Positions 16,097-24,700 of a stretch of DNA of 64,000 nt are shown here, piece after piece. Each line of letters starts with the position of its first letter. Within the stretch, counting starts at the first letter, position 1. The DNA comes from Desulfuribacillus stibiiarsenatis (lineage in GTDB: Bacteria > Bacillota > Bacilli > Desulfuribacillales > Desulfuribacillaceae), in NCBI RefSeq assembly GCF_001742305.1, contig NZ_MJAT01000037.1, positions 1 through 64,000 on the forward strand. Reading direction: 5' to 3'. The position numbers and the translations under genes were made by a program. The notes under the pieces were generated by a model. It searched no databases and was not told the origin of the DNA. It saw nothing but the letters and a program-made list of their open reading frames with translations.

Positions 16097-16555
16097 ATGA
16101 ACCACATAGGGAAATTCACAAGTAAGCAGATTAGCGATTGTACACGTGGAATGAATCGAGGAAATAAATTATATGAGGGGCATCGAATGGTACTCCCGGA
16201 GCATAAAGAGAAAATTATCGAACAAAAGCGCCGCGAATACTATGTTCATGAGGATGAGTGCTTCGTTCAAGAAGATGAGGAGAAGAATCTGATTCTCGAA
16301 CAAGCAATGCAAAATCAAGAGATGGTTGAGATTTGCTGGCAAGAGGTCATCAATCCTATGAAACTGCCACCAGAGGAATATGCGCAATACCTTCATCAGG
16401 CGTTTGACCCAAAAGCAATAAAGGAAATGAAGATTCGTACTGAAGTAGGGAAAATTGCTGGCGTTGTATCTGCCCAAACGATGTTAAAATGCAAAATGCA
16501 GTCAGGAAACCACTTGATTGCCTTACAAGACATTATCTCAATTCGAAAACTGTAG
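16097..16555 (+). CDS. YolD-like family protein
   Basis: A 152-residue soluble protein 18 bases after the polymerase gene, with AGGAGGAAAC before its ATG. The N-terminal part (RGNKLYEGHRMVLPEHKEKI) has the start pattern of YolD-like proteins (GMKW/..MMLPEH), followed by a Glu-rich helix and a C-terminal beta region ending LIALQDIISI. YolD-like proteins commonly accompany Y-family polymerases in Firmicutes; their biochemical role in translesion synthesis is not settled. Cotranscription from the SOS promoter is expected. Confidence 0.75.
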   Translation: MNHIGKFTSKQISDCTRGMNRGNKLYEGHRMVLPEHKEKIIEQKRREYYVHEDECFVQEDEEKNLILEQAMQNQEMVEICWQEVINPMKLPPEEYAQYLHQAFDPKAIKEMKIRTEVGKIAGVVSAQTMLKCKMQSGNHLIALQDIISIRKL

Positions 16556-16558
16556 GTG

Positions 16559-16582
16559 ATGCCTGATTGACAGGTATTTTTT
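16559..16582 (+). terminator. Rho-independent terminator
   Basis: ATGCCTG/CAGGTAT stem (7 bp, one wobble), 5-base loop and six T residues; ends the polymerase-YolD operon. Confidence 0.75.
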
Positions 16583-16684
16583 GACTCAGTATGATGAATT
16601 GAGTGGAATTTATCATTGCTAAACATCTAAGCAATTGATAAGGTGGAATAGTAACGAACGCGTATTTGCTAAAGGAGAATTAAT

Positions 16685-17179
16685 GTGCGTATTATAGGGA
16701 TAGATCCAGGCACAGCTATATTAGGATATGGGATTATAGAAAGTGTGGCAAACAAACTTAAGCCGATAGATTTTGGTTGCATACGCACAGAGTCAAACAT
16801 AGATATGCCTATACGGTTAGGGCAAATCTACGAAGATTTAACGTATTTGATAGACAAGTATAAGCCTGACGTGATGGCTGTAGAAGAGTTGTTTTTTAAT
16901 AGAAACGTCTCTACTGCTTTAACAGTCGGTCAGGCTCGTGGAGTTGTGCTATTAGCTGGGGTACGAGCAGGCATTTCCGTATATGAATATACGCCTTTAC
17001 AAGTAAAACAAGCGATTTGCGGCTATGGGAGAGCAGAGAAGAATCAAGTCCAAGAGATGGTGCGCATGTTCTTAAACCTTAAAGTGATACCGAAACCGGA
17101 TGATGCCGCAGATGCATTGGCGGTAAGTATATGTCATGCCCATTCTGCTACCATGCTTAGTAAACTAGCAGAAAAATAA
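16685..17179 (+). CDS. ruvC: Crossover junction endodeoxyribonuclease RuvC
   Basis: A 164-residue protein from GTG (AAAGGAG upstream). Catalytic acids: Asp7 in GIDPGTAILGYG, Glu in AVEELFF (~66), and the Asp pair in KPDDAADALAVSICH near ~140. RuvC resolves Holliday junctions by symmetrical cleavage with RuvAB. Gene order ruvC-ruvA-ruvB is usual in anaerobic Firmicutes, whereas B. subtilis itself uses RecU instead of RuvC. Confidence 0.95.
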   Translation: MRIIGIDPGTAILGYGIIESVANKLKPIDFGCIRTESNIDMPIRLGQIYEDLTYLIDKYKPDVMAVEELFFNRNVSTALTVGQARGVVLLAGVRAGISVYEYTPLQVKQAICGYGRAEKNQVQEMVRMFLNLKVIPKPDDAADALAVSICHAHSATMLSKLAEK

Positions 17180-17216
17180 AAGAGATAAGATACATAGCAA
17201 TAAAAGAGATAAGATA
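17177..17216 (+). repeat. Short direct repeat between ruvC and ruvA
   Basis: TAAAAGAGATAAGATA occurs at 17177-17192 and again at 17201-17216 (24-base period). The first copy begins at the ruvC stop codon. A small local duplication without evident function. Confidence 0.6.
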
Positions 17217-17270
17217 ATATAGTAGATAAGAAGGCAAGAAAGTTCTAGTATTACAGAGAAGAGGGGACCC

Positions 17271-17912
17271 ATGATTGCGTTTATTGAAGGTATTGTAGAG
17301 GAAGTAGATATTGATCATATTGTAGTGTTAACTGGTGGGCTTGGCTATTATATTAATACACCAGGGAACGTGTACGGGAAATTAAAAGTAGGCGAATCCA
17401 AAAGGATTTATACCTACCAAAGTGTCCGCGAAGATGATATATCCCTCTTTGGTTTCTTGGAGAAAGCAGAGAAGAAGATGTTTCAACTTCTTTTGCAAGT
17501 TTCAGGAATCGGGCCTAGAGTGGCAATTAATATTATAGGAGCGGGAGAACTAGATCGACTCTACCAATCAATAAAATTTGAAGATCTAGCGTTCTTAACG
17601 AAACTTCCTGGAGTAGGTAAGAAGACAGCGCAACGTATGATTCTGGATTTGAAAGATAAGATTAAAGATATGGATATCCATTCTGATTTCAATGGGATAA
17701 GTGCCAAACAATCTCTGACATCTAATTGTTTTGGCTCATCATCAATTTTGCAAGATACCATCGGCGCATTAGAATCCTTAGGGTATTCCCTGCGAGAGGC
17801 AGAACGAGTGATTCAGGAAGTAATGTCTAATAACGGCGAAGAGGAACGACAAAGCTGGTCAGTAGACACATATATCCGTAAATGTCTGTATATTCTCTCA
17901 AAAGAGCAATAA
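17271..17912 (+). CDS. ruvA: Holliday junction DNA helicase subunit RuvA
   Basis: A 213-residue protein with N-terminal OB-fold (MIAFIEGIVEEVDIDHIVV), two helix-hairpin-helix motifs (LLQVSGIGPRVAINII, LTKLPGVGKKTAQRMILDLKDK) and a C-terminal domain III that binds RuvB. Length slightly above the usual ~200 because the linker is longer. It binds four-way junctions and loads RuvB rings. Confidence 0.95.
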   Translation: MIAFIEGIVEEVDIDHIVVLTGGLGYYINTPGNVYGKLKVGESKRIYTYQSVREDDISLFGFLEKAEKKMFQLLLQVSGIGPRVAINIIGAGELDRLYQSIKFEDLAFLTKLPGVGKKTAQRMILDLKDKIKDMDIHSDFNGISAKQSLTSNCFGSSSILQDTIGALESLGYSLREAERVIQEVMSNNGEEERQSWSVDTYIRKCLYILSKEQ

Positions 17913-17973
17913 TAGGCTATATCATTCCTATACTAGCCATATCTGAATACATACGTAGTTAGGAGAAATACTA

Positions 17974-18972
17974 ATGGAAGAAAGAATTATATCGGCAAGA
18001 CTCACAGAGGAAGACGGGGAAGTTGAATACAGTCTTCGACCGCGCTATCTTGCTGAATATATTGGTCAAACACGAGCAAAAGAGAATCTAAAAGTGTTCA
18101 TAGAGGCAGCGAAAATGCGCAATGAAGCGCTCGACCATGTATTGCTATATGGTCCTCCGGGTCTCGGAAAAACAACTCTTTCTAATATCATTGCGAATGA
18201 GCTCGGTGTGAATATTCGTACAACGTCAGGACCTGCAATCGAGCGTCCAGGGGACTTAGCGGCAATTCTCACGAATCTTCAAGAGAATGATGTGTTATTT
18301 ATTGATGAGATTCACCAGCTACACCGAAGTGTAGAAGAAGTATTGTATCCGGCAATGGAAGACTTTGCATTAGATATTATTCTTGGAAAAGGACCGAGTG
18401 CTCGCTCTGTTCGTCTAGAATTAGCTCCATTTACACTCATTGGGGCGACGACGAGAGCTGGTAAACTTTCTTCTCCATTAAGGGATCGATTTGGTGTAGT
18501 CAGTCGCTTAGAGTATTACTCTGTGGAAGAATTATATCAAATCGTTATCCGTGCAGCGGAGATATTAAATGTACCAATTGAACAATATGGAGCATTAGAA
18601 ATTGCACGACGTTCACGGGGAACCCCGCGAATTGCCAACCGCATGTTAAAAAGGGTAAGGGACGTTGCGCAAGTCCGCGGAGAAGGGATCATAACGAAAG
18701 AAATTGCCAATCTCGCACTACAAATGATTCAAGTCGATGATATCGGCTTAGATCATGTCGATCACAGACTACTACATACCATTATAACGAAGTTTGCTGG
18801 TGGGCCAGTAGGCTTGGATACGATTGCGGCAACGATAGGCGAAGAATCGGATACAATCGAAGATGTGTATGAACCATATTTATTACAAATAGGATTTTTG
18901 CAAAGGACACCTAGGGGTCGCGTTGTTACACCACTTGCCTATGAGCATTTCGGCATACCTATACCAGAATAA
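17974..18972 (+). CDS. ruvB: Holliday junction branch migration ATPase RuvB
   Basis: A 332-residue AAA+ ATPase with Walker [11 protein letters not shown], Walker [10 protein letters not shown], sensor 1 GATTRAG, arginine finger region SPLRDRFG, and a C-terminal winged helix. Drives branch migration with RuvA. AGGAG precedes the ATG. Followed within 26 bases by the DUF2905 gene. Confidence 0.97.
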   Translation: MEERIISARLTEEDGEVEYSLRPRYLAEYIGQTRAKENLKVFIEAAKMRNEALDHVLLYGPPGLGKTTLSNIIANELGVNIRTTSGPAIERPGDLAAILTNLQENDVLFIDEIHQLHRSVEEVLYPAMEDFALDIILGKGPSARSVRLELAPFTLIGATTRAGKLSSPLRDRFGVVSRLEYYSVEELYQIVIRAAEILNVPIEQYGALEIARRSRGTPRIANRMLKRVRDVAQVRGEGIITKEIANLALQMIQVDDIGLDHVDHRLLHTIITKFAGGPVGLDTIAATIGEESDTIEDVYEPYLLQIGFLQRTPRGRVVTPLAYEHFGIPIPE

Positions 18973-18998
18973 CGCAGAAGTAAAGGGGTATCGAATGT

Positions 18999-19220
18999 AT
19001 GAATGATTTTGGGAAGGTTCTCATTACTGTTGGGATCATATTCGTTGTAGTAGGTATTGTCTGGCAGTTTGGGGGACGGTTTGTTTCCTTTGGTAGACTT
19101 CCAGGTGATATTGTAGTAGAAAAGGAAAACTTTAAGTTCTACTTCCCAGTGGTCACATCAATCGTATTAAGTATTGTACTATCATTGGTTCTGTGGGTTA
19201 TATCTTCACTCCGAAATTAA
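18999..19220 (+). CDS. DUF2905 membrane protein
   Basis: A 73-residue protein with TM helices at ~6-24 and ~47-70 and the conserved centre GRLPGDIVVEKENFKFYFPV that defines DUF2905. Such genes often follow ruvB in Firmicutes. Function unknown. Ends the ruv cluster; a terminator follows. Confidence 0.88.
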   Translation: MNDFGKVLITVGIIFVVVGIVWQFGGRFVSFGRLPGDIVVEKENFKFYFPVVTSIVLSIVLSLVLWVISSLRN

Positions 19221-19242
19221 AAATCAGGATTTTAAATATTGG

Positions 19243-19273
19243 AAACACTAACGAAAAAAAGTTAGTGTTTTTT
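19243..19273 (+). terminator. Rho-independent terminator after the ruv cluster
   Basis: AAACACTAAC/GTTAGTGTTT, perfect 10-bp stem with A-rich loop and T-run. Confidence 0.88.
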
Positions 19274-19430
19274 AGTGTAATTCTTCACAAATCATGATAA
19301 AATCATAAAAATATATTCTGAATATTGATACAAATGGAAATCAACACTATAATGACAATAATACTAAAGGGAATGAGAGTAGTGTTCGCGTCTGTAGTGT
19401 TTAGCTCAATGAGTATTCTGAGGTGAAATC

Positions 19431-19898
19431 ATGTTTACAAATATGCGACGCAAAGAAAAGATGATCAGTGAAAATGACACAAAAGAAATTTTAAACCGTT
19501 GCCAACACGGAACATTAGCCACAATAAGTGTCAATGGGTACCCTTATTCCGTACCATTGAATTATGTGTTCGACCAAAATCGTCTGTATTTTCATTCTGC
19601 TACAACAGGGCATAAGTTAGATAATATTCAACATAATCCGTTGGTCTCTTTTACGGTGATTGACTATTATCAATTGATTCCAGAGAAATTTGATGCACAT
19701 TATGATAGTGTGATTGTCTATGGGAAAGCTAGTATTGTTGAAGAAGTAGAAGGGAAGCGGAAAGCCTTACAATTGTTTATTAAAAAATATTCTCCTAATT
19801 ATGTTGAGCAAGGAAATCATTATATTGAAAGGGCAATGAATCATACAACTGTGATACAAATGCAAGTTGAACATATGACCGGCAAGCACGGTAGATAA
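19431..19898 (+). CDS. Pyridoxamine 5'-phosphate oxidase-like flavoprotein (NimA-type)
   Basis: A 155-residue protein of the split-barrel FMN-binding fold: an N-terminal LNRCQHGTLATISVNGYPYSVPLNYVFD strand pair and FHSATTGHKLDNIQHNPLVSFTVI, the pattern of nitroimidazole-resistance (NimA)-like proteins. Probable FMN- or heme-binding reductase of unknown substrate. The ribosome site is only moderate (GAGGTGA). Its stop codon TAA is the first part of the repeat array that follows, so the repeat inserted or grew exactly at the gene end. Confidence 0.8.
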   Translation: MFTNMRRKEKMISENDTKEILNRCQHGTLATISVNGYPYSVPLNYVFDQNRLYFHSATTGHKLDNIQHNPLVSFTVIDYYQLIPEKFDAHYDSVIVYGKASIVEEVEGKRKALQLFIKKYSPNYVEQGNHYIERAMNHTTVIQMQVEHMTGKHGR

Positions 19899-20015
19899 AG
19901 AAAACTTAGTTCAGATGGAGTTATTACGCTAGCTGAACTCTAGTTGCACTTATTTCGAAGCATGGCGGTACTTAGCTCCTACATATAGAAGTGGAGTACT
20001 AGTAAACGCTGCTGA
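19894..20015 (+). repeat. ATAAAGAAAACTT repeat array, unit 1 (122 bp)
   Basis: Starts GATAAAGAAAACTTAG and ends AACGCTGCTGA. Stem I AGTTCAG/CTGAACT, linker TAGTTGCACTTATTTCGAAG, stem II CTCC(T)AC/GTGGAG, outer stem GCGGT/GCTGC (pairs through wobbles). About 95% identical to unit 2. Confidence 0.9.
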
Positions 20016-20137
20016 GATAAAGAAAACTTAGTTTAGATGGAGTTATTACTCTAGTTGAACTCTAGTTGCACTTATTTCGAAGCATGGCGGTACTTAGCTC
20101 CTACATATAGAAGTGGAGTACTAGTAAACGCCGCTGA
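20016..20137 (+). repeat. ATAAAGAAAACTT repeat array, unit 2 (122 bp)
   Basis: Same layout as unit 1. Stem I reads AGTTTAG/TTGAACT: the base changes leave G-T pairs in place of Watson-Crick pairs, so the fold is kept. Outer stem GCGGT/GCCGC. Confidence 0.9.
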
Positions 20138-20260
20138 GATAAAGAAAACTTAGTTCAGATGGAGTTATTACGCTAGCTGAACTCTAGTTGCACTTATTTC
20201 GAAGCATGGCGGCAGTTATCTCTCACATAAAGAAGTGGGAGTATTAGTAAACGCCGCTGA
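20138..20260 (+). repeat. ATAAAGAAAACTT repeat array, unit 3 (123 bp)
   Basis: Stem I as in unit 1; its 3' half resembles the 5012 copy (outer stem GCGGC/GCCGC, stem II CTCTCAC/GTGGGAG with one wobble). A mosaic of the two subtypes, suggesting recombination or conversion between units. Confidence 0.88.
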
Positions 20261-20305
20261 GATAAAGAAAACTTAGGGAGTATTAGTAAACGCCGCTGAG
20301 ATAAA
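20261..20305 (+). repeat. ATAAAGAAAACTT repeat array, internally deleted unit 4
   Basis: Only the ends remain: GATAAAGAAAACTTAG joined directly to GGAGTATTAGTAAACGCCGC, then TGAGATAAA. Similar end-only derivative as at 4313-4375. The array stops 22 bases before the ilvE ATG. Confidence 0.85.
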
Positions 20306-20327
20306 ATTAGAAAAGGGGATATTGGAT

Positions 20328-21389
20328 ATGGAAATCACAATTGAAAAAACAACAAGCCCAAAAACAAAACCTGATCAAAATGCACTGGGCTTTGGAAAAT
20401 ATTTTACAGACCACATGTTTATCATGGATTACGAAAAGAATATTGGCTGGCATAACGCCAAAATTATTCCATATCAACCAATCCCTCTTGATCCTGCTAC
20501 TGCAGTTTTTCATTATGGACAAGCAATATTCGAAGGATTAAAGGCTTATCGAACAGATGATAATCGAATTTTATTGTTTAGACCGAGTAAAAATATGGAG
20601 CGTATCAACATAACCAACCAAAGAATGTGCATGCCGGATGTGGATGTTGATTTTTGTGTCAATGCCATTAAGGAGATTGTAAGAATTGATCAAGACTGGA
20701 TTCCTTCTGCTCCAGGAACAGCTCTATATATTCGGCCGTTCATTATTGCAACAGATCCATACTTAGGTGTGCGTGCGTCGCAAACATATAAATTCATGAT
20801 TATTCTATCACCAGTGGGTGCTTATTACCCACAAGGTATGAATCCAGTTAATATTTATGTCGAACCTGATTATGTTCGCGCTGTTCGAGGCGGAACAGGG
20901 GATGCGAAGACTTGTGGAAATTATGCTGCGAGTTTAAAAGCTCAAGAGCGTGCTGCTGAAAAGGGTTATGTCCAAGTATTGTGGTTAGATGGGGTAGAGA
21001 AGAAATATATTGAAGAAGTTGGCTCCATGAACGTGTTCTTCAAAATCAATGGTGAGATTATCACTCCTGCCTTAGGGGGGAGCATTCTGCCAGGAATCAC
21101 AAGAGCATCTGTGATTCATCTCCTAAAAGCGTGGGGTCTGACTGTTACGGAACGTAAGATTTCTATGGATGAATTGTACCAAGCCTACCAATCAGGTATC
21201 TTAGAAGAAGCTTTTGGTACTGGTACTGCAGCTGTTATTTCACCGATTGGTGAATTAAGCTGGAATGGTGAAAACATTGAGCTAGGAAAAGAAGTGGGCG
21301 AGTTAGCGAAGAAAGTATACGATACAATAACAGGCATCCAAACTGGTAAAGTAGAAGATGCTTTCGGCTGGATAGTGGAGGTAGAGTAA
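20328..21389 (+). CDS. ilvE: Branched-chain amino acid aminotransferase
   Basis: A 353-residue fold-type IV PLP enzyme of the eukaryote-like BCAT class (length ~350). Start ATG 20328 with AAGGGG nine bases upstream. Recognisable segments: YGQAIFEGLKAYR, RPSKNMERI, the PLP lysine in NYAASLKAQ, VGSMNVFF, LPGITRASV and EEAFGTGTAAVISPIG. Transfers amino groups between Leu/Ile/Val and 2-oxoglutarate. The upstream 430 bases are filled by the repeat array; no T-box leader is seen, so control may come from sequence within or before the repeats. Confidence 0.95.
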   Translation: MEITIEKTTSPKTKPDQNALGFGKYFTDHMFIMDYEKNIGWHNAKIIPYQPIPLDPATAVFHYGQAIFEGLKAYRTDDNRILLFRPSKNMERINITNQRMCMPDVDVDFCVNAIKEIVRIDQDWIPSAPGTALYIRPFIIATDPYLGVRASQTYKFMIILSPVGAYYPQGMNPVNIYVEPDYVRAVRGGTGDAKTCGNYAASLKAQERAAEKGYVQVLWLDGVEKKYIEEVGSMNVFFKINGEIITPALGGSILPGITRASVIHLLKAWGLTVTERKISMDELYQAYQSGILEEAFGTGTAAVISPIGELSWNGENIELGKEVGELAKKVYDTITGIQTGKVEDAFGWIVEVE

Positions 21390-21391
21390 TC

Positions 21392-22324
21392 ATGCACGTT
21401 CTTATTTCTGGCGGTACAGGTTTTATCGGAAAGCATTTAGTTGAAGAATTGCTTCTACATCGTTATCAAGTGACTGTACTTACTAGAAATAGCAATAAGA
21501 TTACTCTTGGAGCTTCCAATCATAATATGCAGAAGGGTTATCGTGTAGTAGATTGGAAATACCTTGCAGAAAATCAGGAGTTTGCTCAAACCGTTGATTG
21601 TATTGTTAACCTGTCTGGGGAAACGATTAATGGCAGATGGACAAAAGCAAAGAAAACAAGAATATTAGAAAGTCGTGTATCTACCACACAGAAAATTATC
21701 GATGCGATAGCTACAGGACGCGTAACTCCTAAGCTCCTAATTAATGGTTCAGCAATTGGAATCTATGGCGATAGAGATGACGAGAAAGTTACGGAAGAAT
21801 CCCAATTAGGATACGGTTTTCTATCAGAGATTTGTAAAACTTGGGAACAGCTTGCATGTAAAGCTCAGGCATATAATGTAAGGGTAGTATTATTACGTAC
21901 TGGTGTTGTACTTGGCAAAAATGGCGGCGCTTTAGAAAAGCTAGTGCTTCCTTATAGATTACATGTTGGAGGAACACTTGGAAACGGAAGCCAATGGAGC
22001 TCGTGGATTCACCTTAAAGATTTAGTAGGTCTAATAAGATTTGCAATCGAGAATGATCAACTACAGGGGCCATTGAACGGTACAAGTCCAAATCCAGTAA
22101 CAATGCATTCTTTTGGCAGGATGATTGGAAAGACGATAAAGACCCATTCGTTGTTTCAAGTGCCCGGTTTATTGTTGCGCGTAATACTTGGAGAAATGGC
22201 CGACTTAATATTGCACAGTCAAAGAGTTATACCGAAGAAAGCTATAGAGCAAGGTTATGTGTTTCAATATCCAGAATTAGAGACTGCACTGCAAAATATT
22301 TTAATTGACACTCCGTCTTCCTGA
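21392..22324 (+). CDS. TIGR01777-family NAD(P)-dependent epimerase (YfcH-like)
   Basis: A 310-residue atypical short-chain dehydrogenase starting 3 bases after the ilvE stop. N-terminal Rossmann motif SGGTGFIGKHL, NLSGETINGRWT, GSAIGIYGDR with the Tyr region, and RTGVVLGKNGGALEKL are hallmarks of the YfcH/SDR39U1 family. Substrate unknown. Likely cotranscribed with ilvE. The 3' end of its coding sequence forms the 5' arm of the transcription terminator. Confidence 0.88.
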   Translation: MHVLISGGTGFIGKHLVEELLLHRYQVTVLTRNSNKITLGASNHNMQKGYRVVDWKYLAENQEFAQTVDCIVNLSGETINGRWTKAKKTRILESRVSTTQKIIDAIATGRVTPKLLINGSAIGIYGDRDDEKVTEESQLGYGFLSEICKTWEQLACKAQAYNVRVVLLRTGVVLGKNGGALEKLVLPYRLHVGGTLGNGSQWSSWIHLKDLVGLIRFAIENDQLQGPLNGTSPNPVTMHSFGRMIGKTIKTHSLFQVPGLLLRVILGEMADLILHSQRVIPKKAIEQGYVFQYPELETALQNILIDTPSS

Positions 22325-22335
22325 CGGGGTTTTTT
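22311..22335 (+). terminator. Terminator overlapping the yfcH-like stop codon
   Basis: CTCCGTC (22311-22317) pairs with GACGGGG (22323-22329), one wobble, then six T. The stop TGA (22322-22324) is inside the hairpin. Confidence 0.85.
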
Positions 22336-22347
22336 CTTGGAGGGAAT

Positions 22348-23649
22348 ATGAGAAAGAGTATCTTGCTAATCACACCAGAGAATAAAGAAATCAATCAATT
22401 TCGAAAAAGGCAATTTAACAATTTTATTCAAATTACAATGCCCTATTTAGCTGCTTTCATTGACGAGAGTCAATACAAAATCGTTCTCATTGATGAATAT
22501 AATCAGAAAATACCTTATCGTGAGAATTTTGATTTGGTTGCAATTACTGTTAATACACCGAACGCCATGCATTGTTATGAGATAGCAAAACGTTTCCGCC
22601 AGAAGGGTTCAAAGGTTGTATTTGGTGGACCACATGTAACGTTACTCCCAGAAGAAGCAATTCACCATTGCGACTATTTAATAATTGGCGAAGCTGAACA
22701 TACATGGCCGAAGTTTTTAGAAGAATTTTATCATGATAAGCTGATGCATCAACAAAAAGTATATAAAAGTGATTGCGTCCCGTCATTAGAAAATATTCCA
22801 ATACCGAAAAGAGAACTTGGTTATCGTCGGTATTTTACGAGCGGTGCAGTAATCGCTTCTAGAGGATGTCCATATCATTGCAGCTATTGTAATTTAAAAC
22901 AAATATATTTTGATCAGTATCGAACTCGACCGATTGATCAGGTCATAGTAGATGTTGCAAATATTAAGGGTAGGTATTTTGTGTTTTGGGATGATAATTT
23001 CTTTGGGGACATAGAATATGCTAAGAAATTGATGATAAAGTTGAAGAAACTAAACAAGAAGTGGGCAGCTCAAGTTACCATTGATCGTTGTAATGATGTG
23101 GAGTTATTACGCTTAGCTAAAGAAGCTGGATGTGTTTATTTTTTTGTTGGGTTAGAATCCTTTTCTAGCAATAGCCTTAATAGCGTGGGGAAAGGTATCA
23201 ATAAAGTTGACACGTATCAGCATATGATAGAATTAATTCATAAACATGGTATTTCGGTTCAAGCGGGCATCATTTTTGGTTTTGACACAGATACCAAAGA
23301 AGTATTTAAGAATACCCTTGACACGTGTATTCAATTGGGGATCGATGGGGTCACAGTCAGTGTATTAACACCATTGCCAAAGACACCTATTTATAAGAAA
23401 TTTAAACGCGAGGGAAGGCTATTAACGGAAGATTGGAGCGAATACAATGGTAAAACTAGAGTTGCATTTCAACCACAAAACATGACTCCACAAGAACTTT
23501 TTGATGGGTATATGTGGTTTCGAAAGGAATTTTACTCACTTTCATCAATTACAAGAAGAGTTATGAAGTCAAAGACCAATGTGTTTCATAATCTAATGAT
23601 GAATTTAGGATACCGCATAAGCTTACGTTCGAGTAATAAAACATTATGA
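22348..23649 (+). CDS. B12-binding-domain radical SAM protein
   Basis: A 433-residue protein. Residues ~1-150 form a Rossmann-like cobalamin-binding domain (LLITPENKEI ... LVAITVNTPNA ... VVFGGPHVTLLPEEA). The radical SAM core follows, with the cluster motif CPYHCSYC in ASRGCPYHCSYC near ~170, and an Elp3-type barrel. Family members do methylations, ring contractions or C-C bond chemistry using SAM. The substrate cannot be named; no biosynthetic cluster surrounds it. Start ATG follows TTGGAGGG, just after the previous terminator. Confidence 0.85.
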   Translation: MRKSILLITPENKEINQFRKRQFNNFIQITMPYLAAFIDESQYKIVLIDEYNQKIPYRENFDLVAITVNTPNAMHCYEIAKRFRQKGSKVVFGGPHVTLLPEEAIHHCDYLIIGEAEHTWPKFLEEFYHDKLMHQQKVYKSDCVPSLENIPIPKRELGYRRYFTSGAVIASRGCPYHCSYCNLKQIYFDQYRTRPIDQVIVDVANIKGRYFVFWDDNFFGDIEYAKKLMIKLKKLNKKWAAQVTIDRCNDVELLRLAKEAGCVYFFVGLESFSSNSLNSVGKGINKVDTYQHMIELIHKHGISVQAGIIFGFDTDTKEVFKNTLDTCIQLGIDGVTVSVLTPLPKTPIYKKFKREGRLLTEDWSEYNGKTRVAFQPQNMTPQELFDGYMWFRKEFYSLSSITRRVMKSKTNVFHNLMMNLGYRISLRSSNKTL

Positions 23650-23659
23650 TGTGGATAGG

Positions 23660-24232
23660 ATGAAAAAAATGAGACGTGTATTTGCAATTTTTCTTAAGGG
23701 AATATTTATATTAGCTCCGATTGTATTAACATTTTACATTATTTATAATGTGTATTTTTTTACTGATGGATTATTTAAAGGCCTACTAGAAAAAGCTGGT
23801 TTTTACTATCCAGGGTTAGGGGCAGTCGTAACGCTTGCGACAATCTTTCTCGTTGGATTACTAGCATCCAACTGGATTACCAATAGCATCATTCGGTACA
23901 CAGAAAAAGCGATTATTGTAACACCATTAATCGGTAAGATCTATAGTATTATTAAAGATACCATTCATTCTTTCTCTAATAATCGTAAAGGCTTTACACG
24001 TTTGGTCTTAGTAAGTATGCCAAACGATATCAAGCTACTCGGATTTTTGACTAACGATGACGACCAAGTATTTATACCAAAAGGTTATGTAGCCGTCTAT
24101 CTAATGCAATCGATGCAAGTAGCGGGGAATTTAATCTTAGTTCCAGAACATACGGTGGAGCCTGTTGAAGCTTCTCCAGAGGATGCCCTTAAATTCATAG
24201 CTTCAGCAGGCATGTTAAAAGGGAGTCGATAA
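23660..24232 (+). CDS. DUF502 membrane protein
   Basis: About 190 residues from the ATG at 23660 (GTG 23651 and ATG 23669 are alternatives; the ribosome site is poor and translation may be coupled to the radical SAM gene 11 bases upstream). TM helices at ~8-30 and ~48-70, then a soluble domain with TPLIGKIYSIIKDT and the closing P-EHTVEPVEASPEDALKFIASAG, typical of DUF502. Related to plant COV proteins; role unknown. Its stop codon sits in the loop of the terminator. Confidence 0.85.
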   Translation: MKKMRRVFAIFLKGIFILAPIVLTFYIIYNVYFFTDGLFKGLLEKAGFYYPGLGAVVTLATIFLVGLLASNWITNSIIRYTEKAIIVTPLIGKIYSIIKDTIHSFSNNRKGFTRLVLVSMPNDIKLLGFLTNDDDQVFIPKGYVAVYLMQSMQVAGNLILVPEHTVEPVEASPEDALKFIASAGMLKGSR

Positions 24233-24246
24233 TTCGGCTCCCTTTT
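24217..24246. terminator. Bidirectional terminator overlapping the DUF502 stop codon
   Basis: AAAAGGGAG (24217-24225) and CTCCCTTTT (24238-24246) form a perfect 9-bp stem; TAA (24230-24232) is in the loop. It serves both the DUF502 gene and the convergent lipoprotein gene. Confidence 0.85.
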
Positions 24247-24258
24247 CAATTCATATTC

Positions 24259-24564
24259 TTAATGTTTTTCTATAACAAGACCATCTTGTATAAGATAAAG
24301 ATTACCACTAGGGCATTTTGGGATAAATTCTAAAACTGGTCCTTTACCATCCAAAGGTTCTGCAAGTACATCAAGCTCTGTAGGAAATGATCCAGTCATT
24401 TCTTTATATACATTGACGCCTTCTTGAAGATATACAATATTTTCTCCGCAGTTCTTCCCGGTAGGTGCTTTCATAGAAACTAAAGGTGTTACTTGTTCGT
24501 TTGAACATCCGCTTATAGCAAGTAATAGAACAAAAGCTAAAAATATTATGGCATACTTTCTCAT
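24259..24564 (-). CDS. Small lipoprotein with pseudopilin-like C-terminal pattern
   Basis: A 101-residue protein with a signal peptide and lipobox AISGC (Cys20). The mature part contains [27 protein letters not shown] and [14 protein letters not shown], which resemble the folded C-terminal part of type II pseudopilins without the pilin helix. Three cysteines in all. AGGAGG precedes the ATG. Function unknown; anchored to the outer face of the membrane. Confidence 0.7.
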   Translation of the reverse strand: MRKYAIIFLAFVLLLAISGCSNEQVTPLVSMKAPTGKNCGENIVYLQEGVNVYKEMTGSFPTELDVLAEPLDGKGPVLEFIPKCPSGNLYLIQDGLVIEKH

Positions 24565-24700
24565 GCTGTACCTCCTAGGTTATTTTTGCACAAATTTAAT
24601 TTTATATCATATTTGTAGTGATGACAATCAGAAAAGATATAGTTGTAATTTCATGAAATATGATATACTTACCCATATTATATTTTTGGAGGTTTCGATA

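Noticed and set aside
16169-16626. Overlapping minus-strand frames opposite the YolD-like gene
   Set aside because: They are reading-frame shadows of a gene with clear ribosome site and family pattern on the + strand.
19894-20305. CRISPR-like regularity
   Set aside because: The repeated unit is ~122 bp with no unique spacers between copies and no cas genes nearby; it is a tandem repeat of a structured element.
19899-20327. T-box or amino-acid riboswitch before ilvE
   Set aside because: No T-box sequence, specifier hairpin or antiterminator can be seen; the region is occupied by the repeat array.
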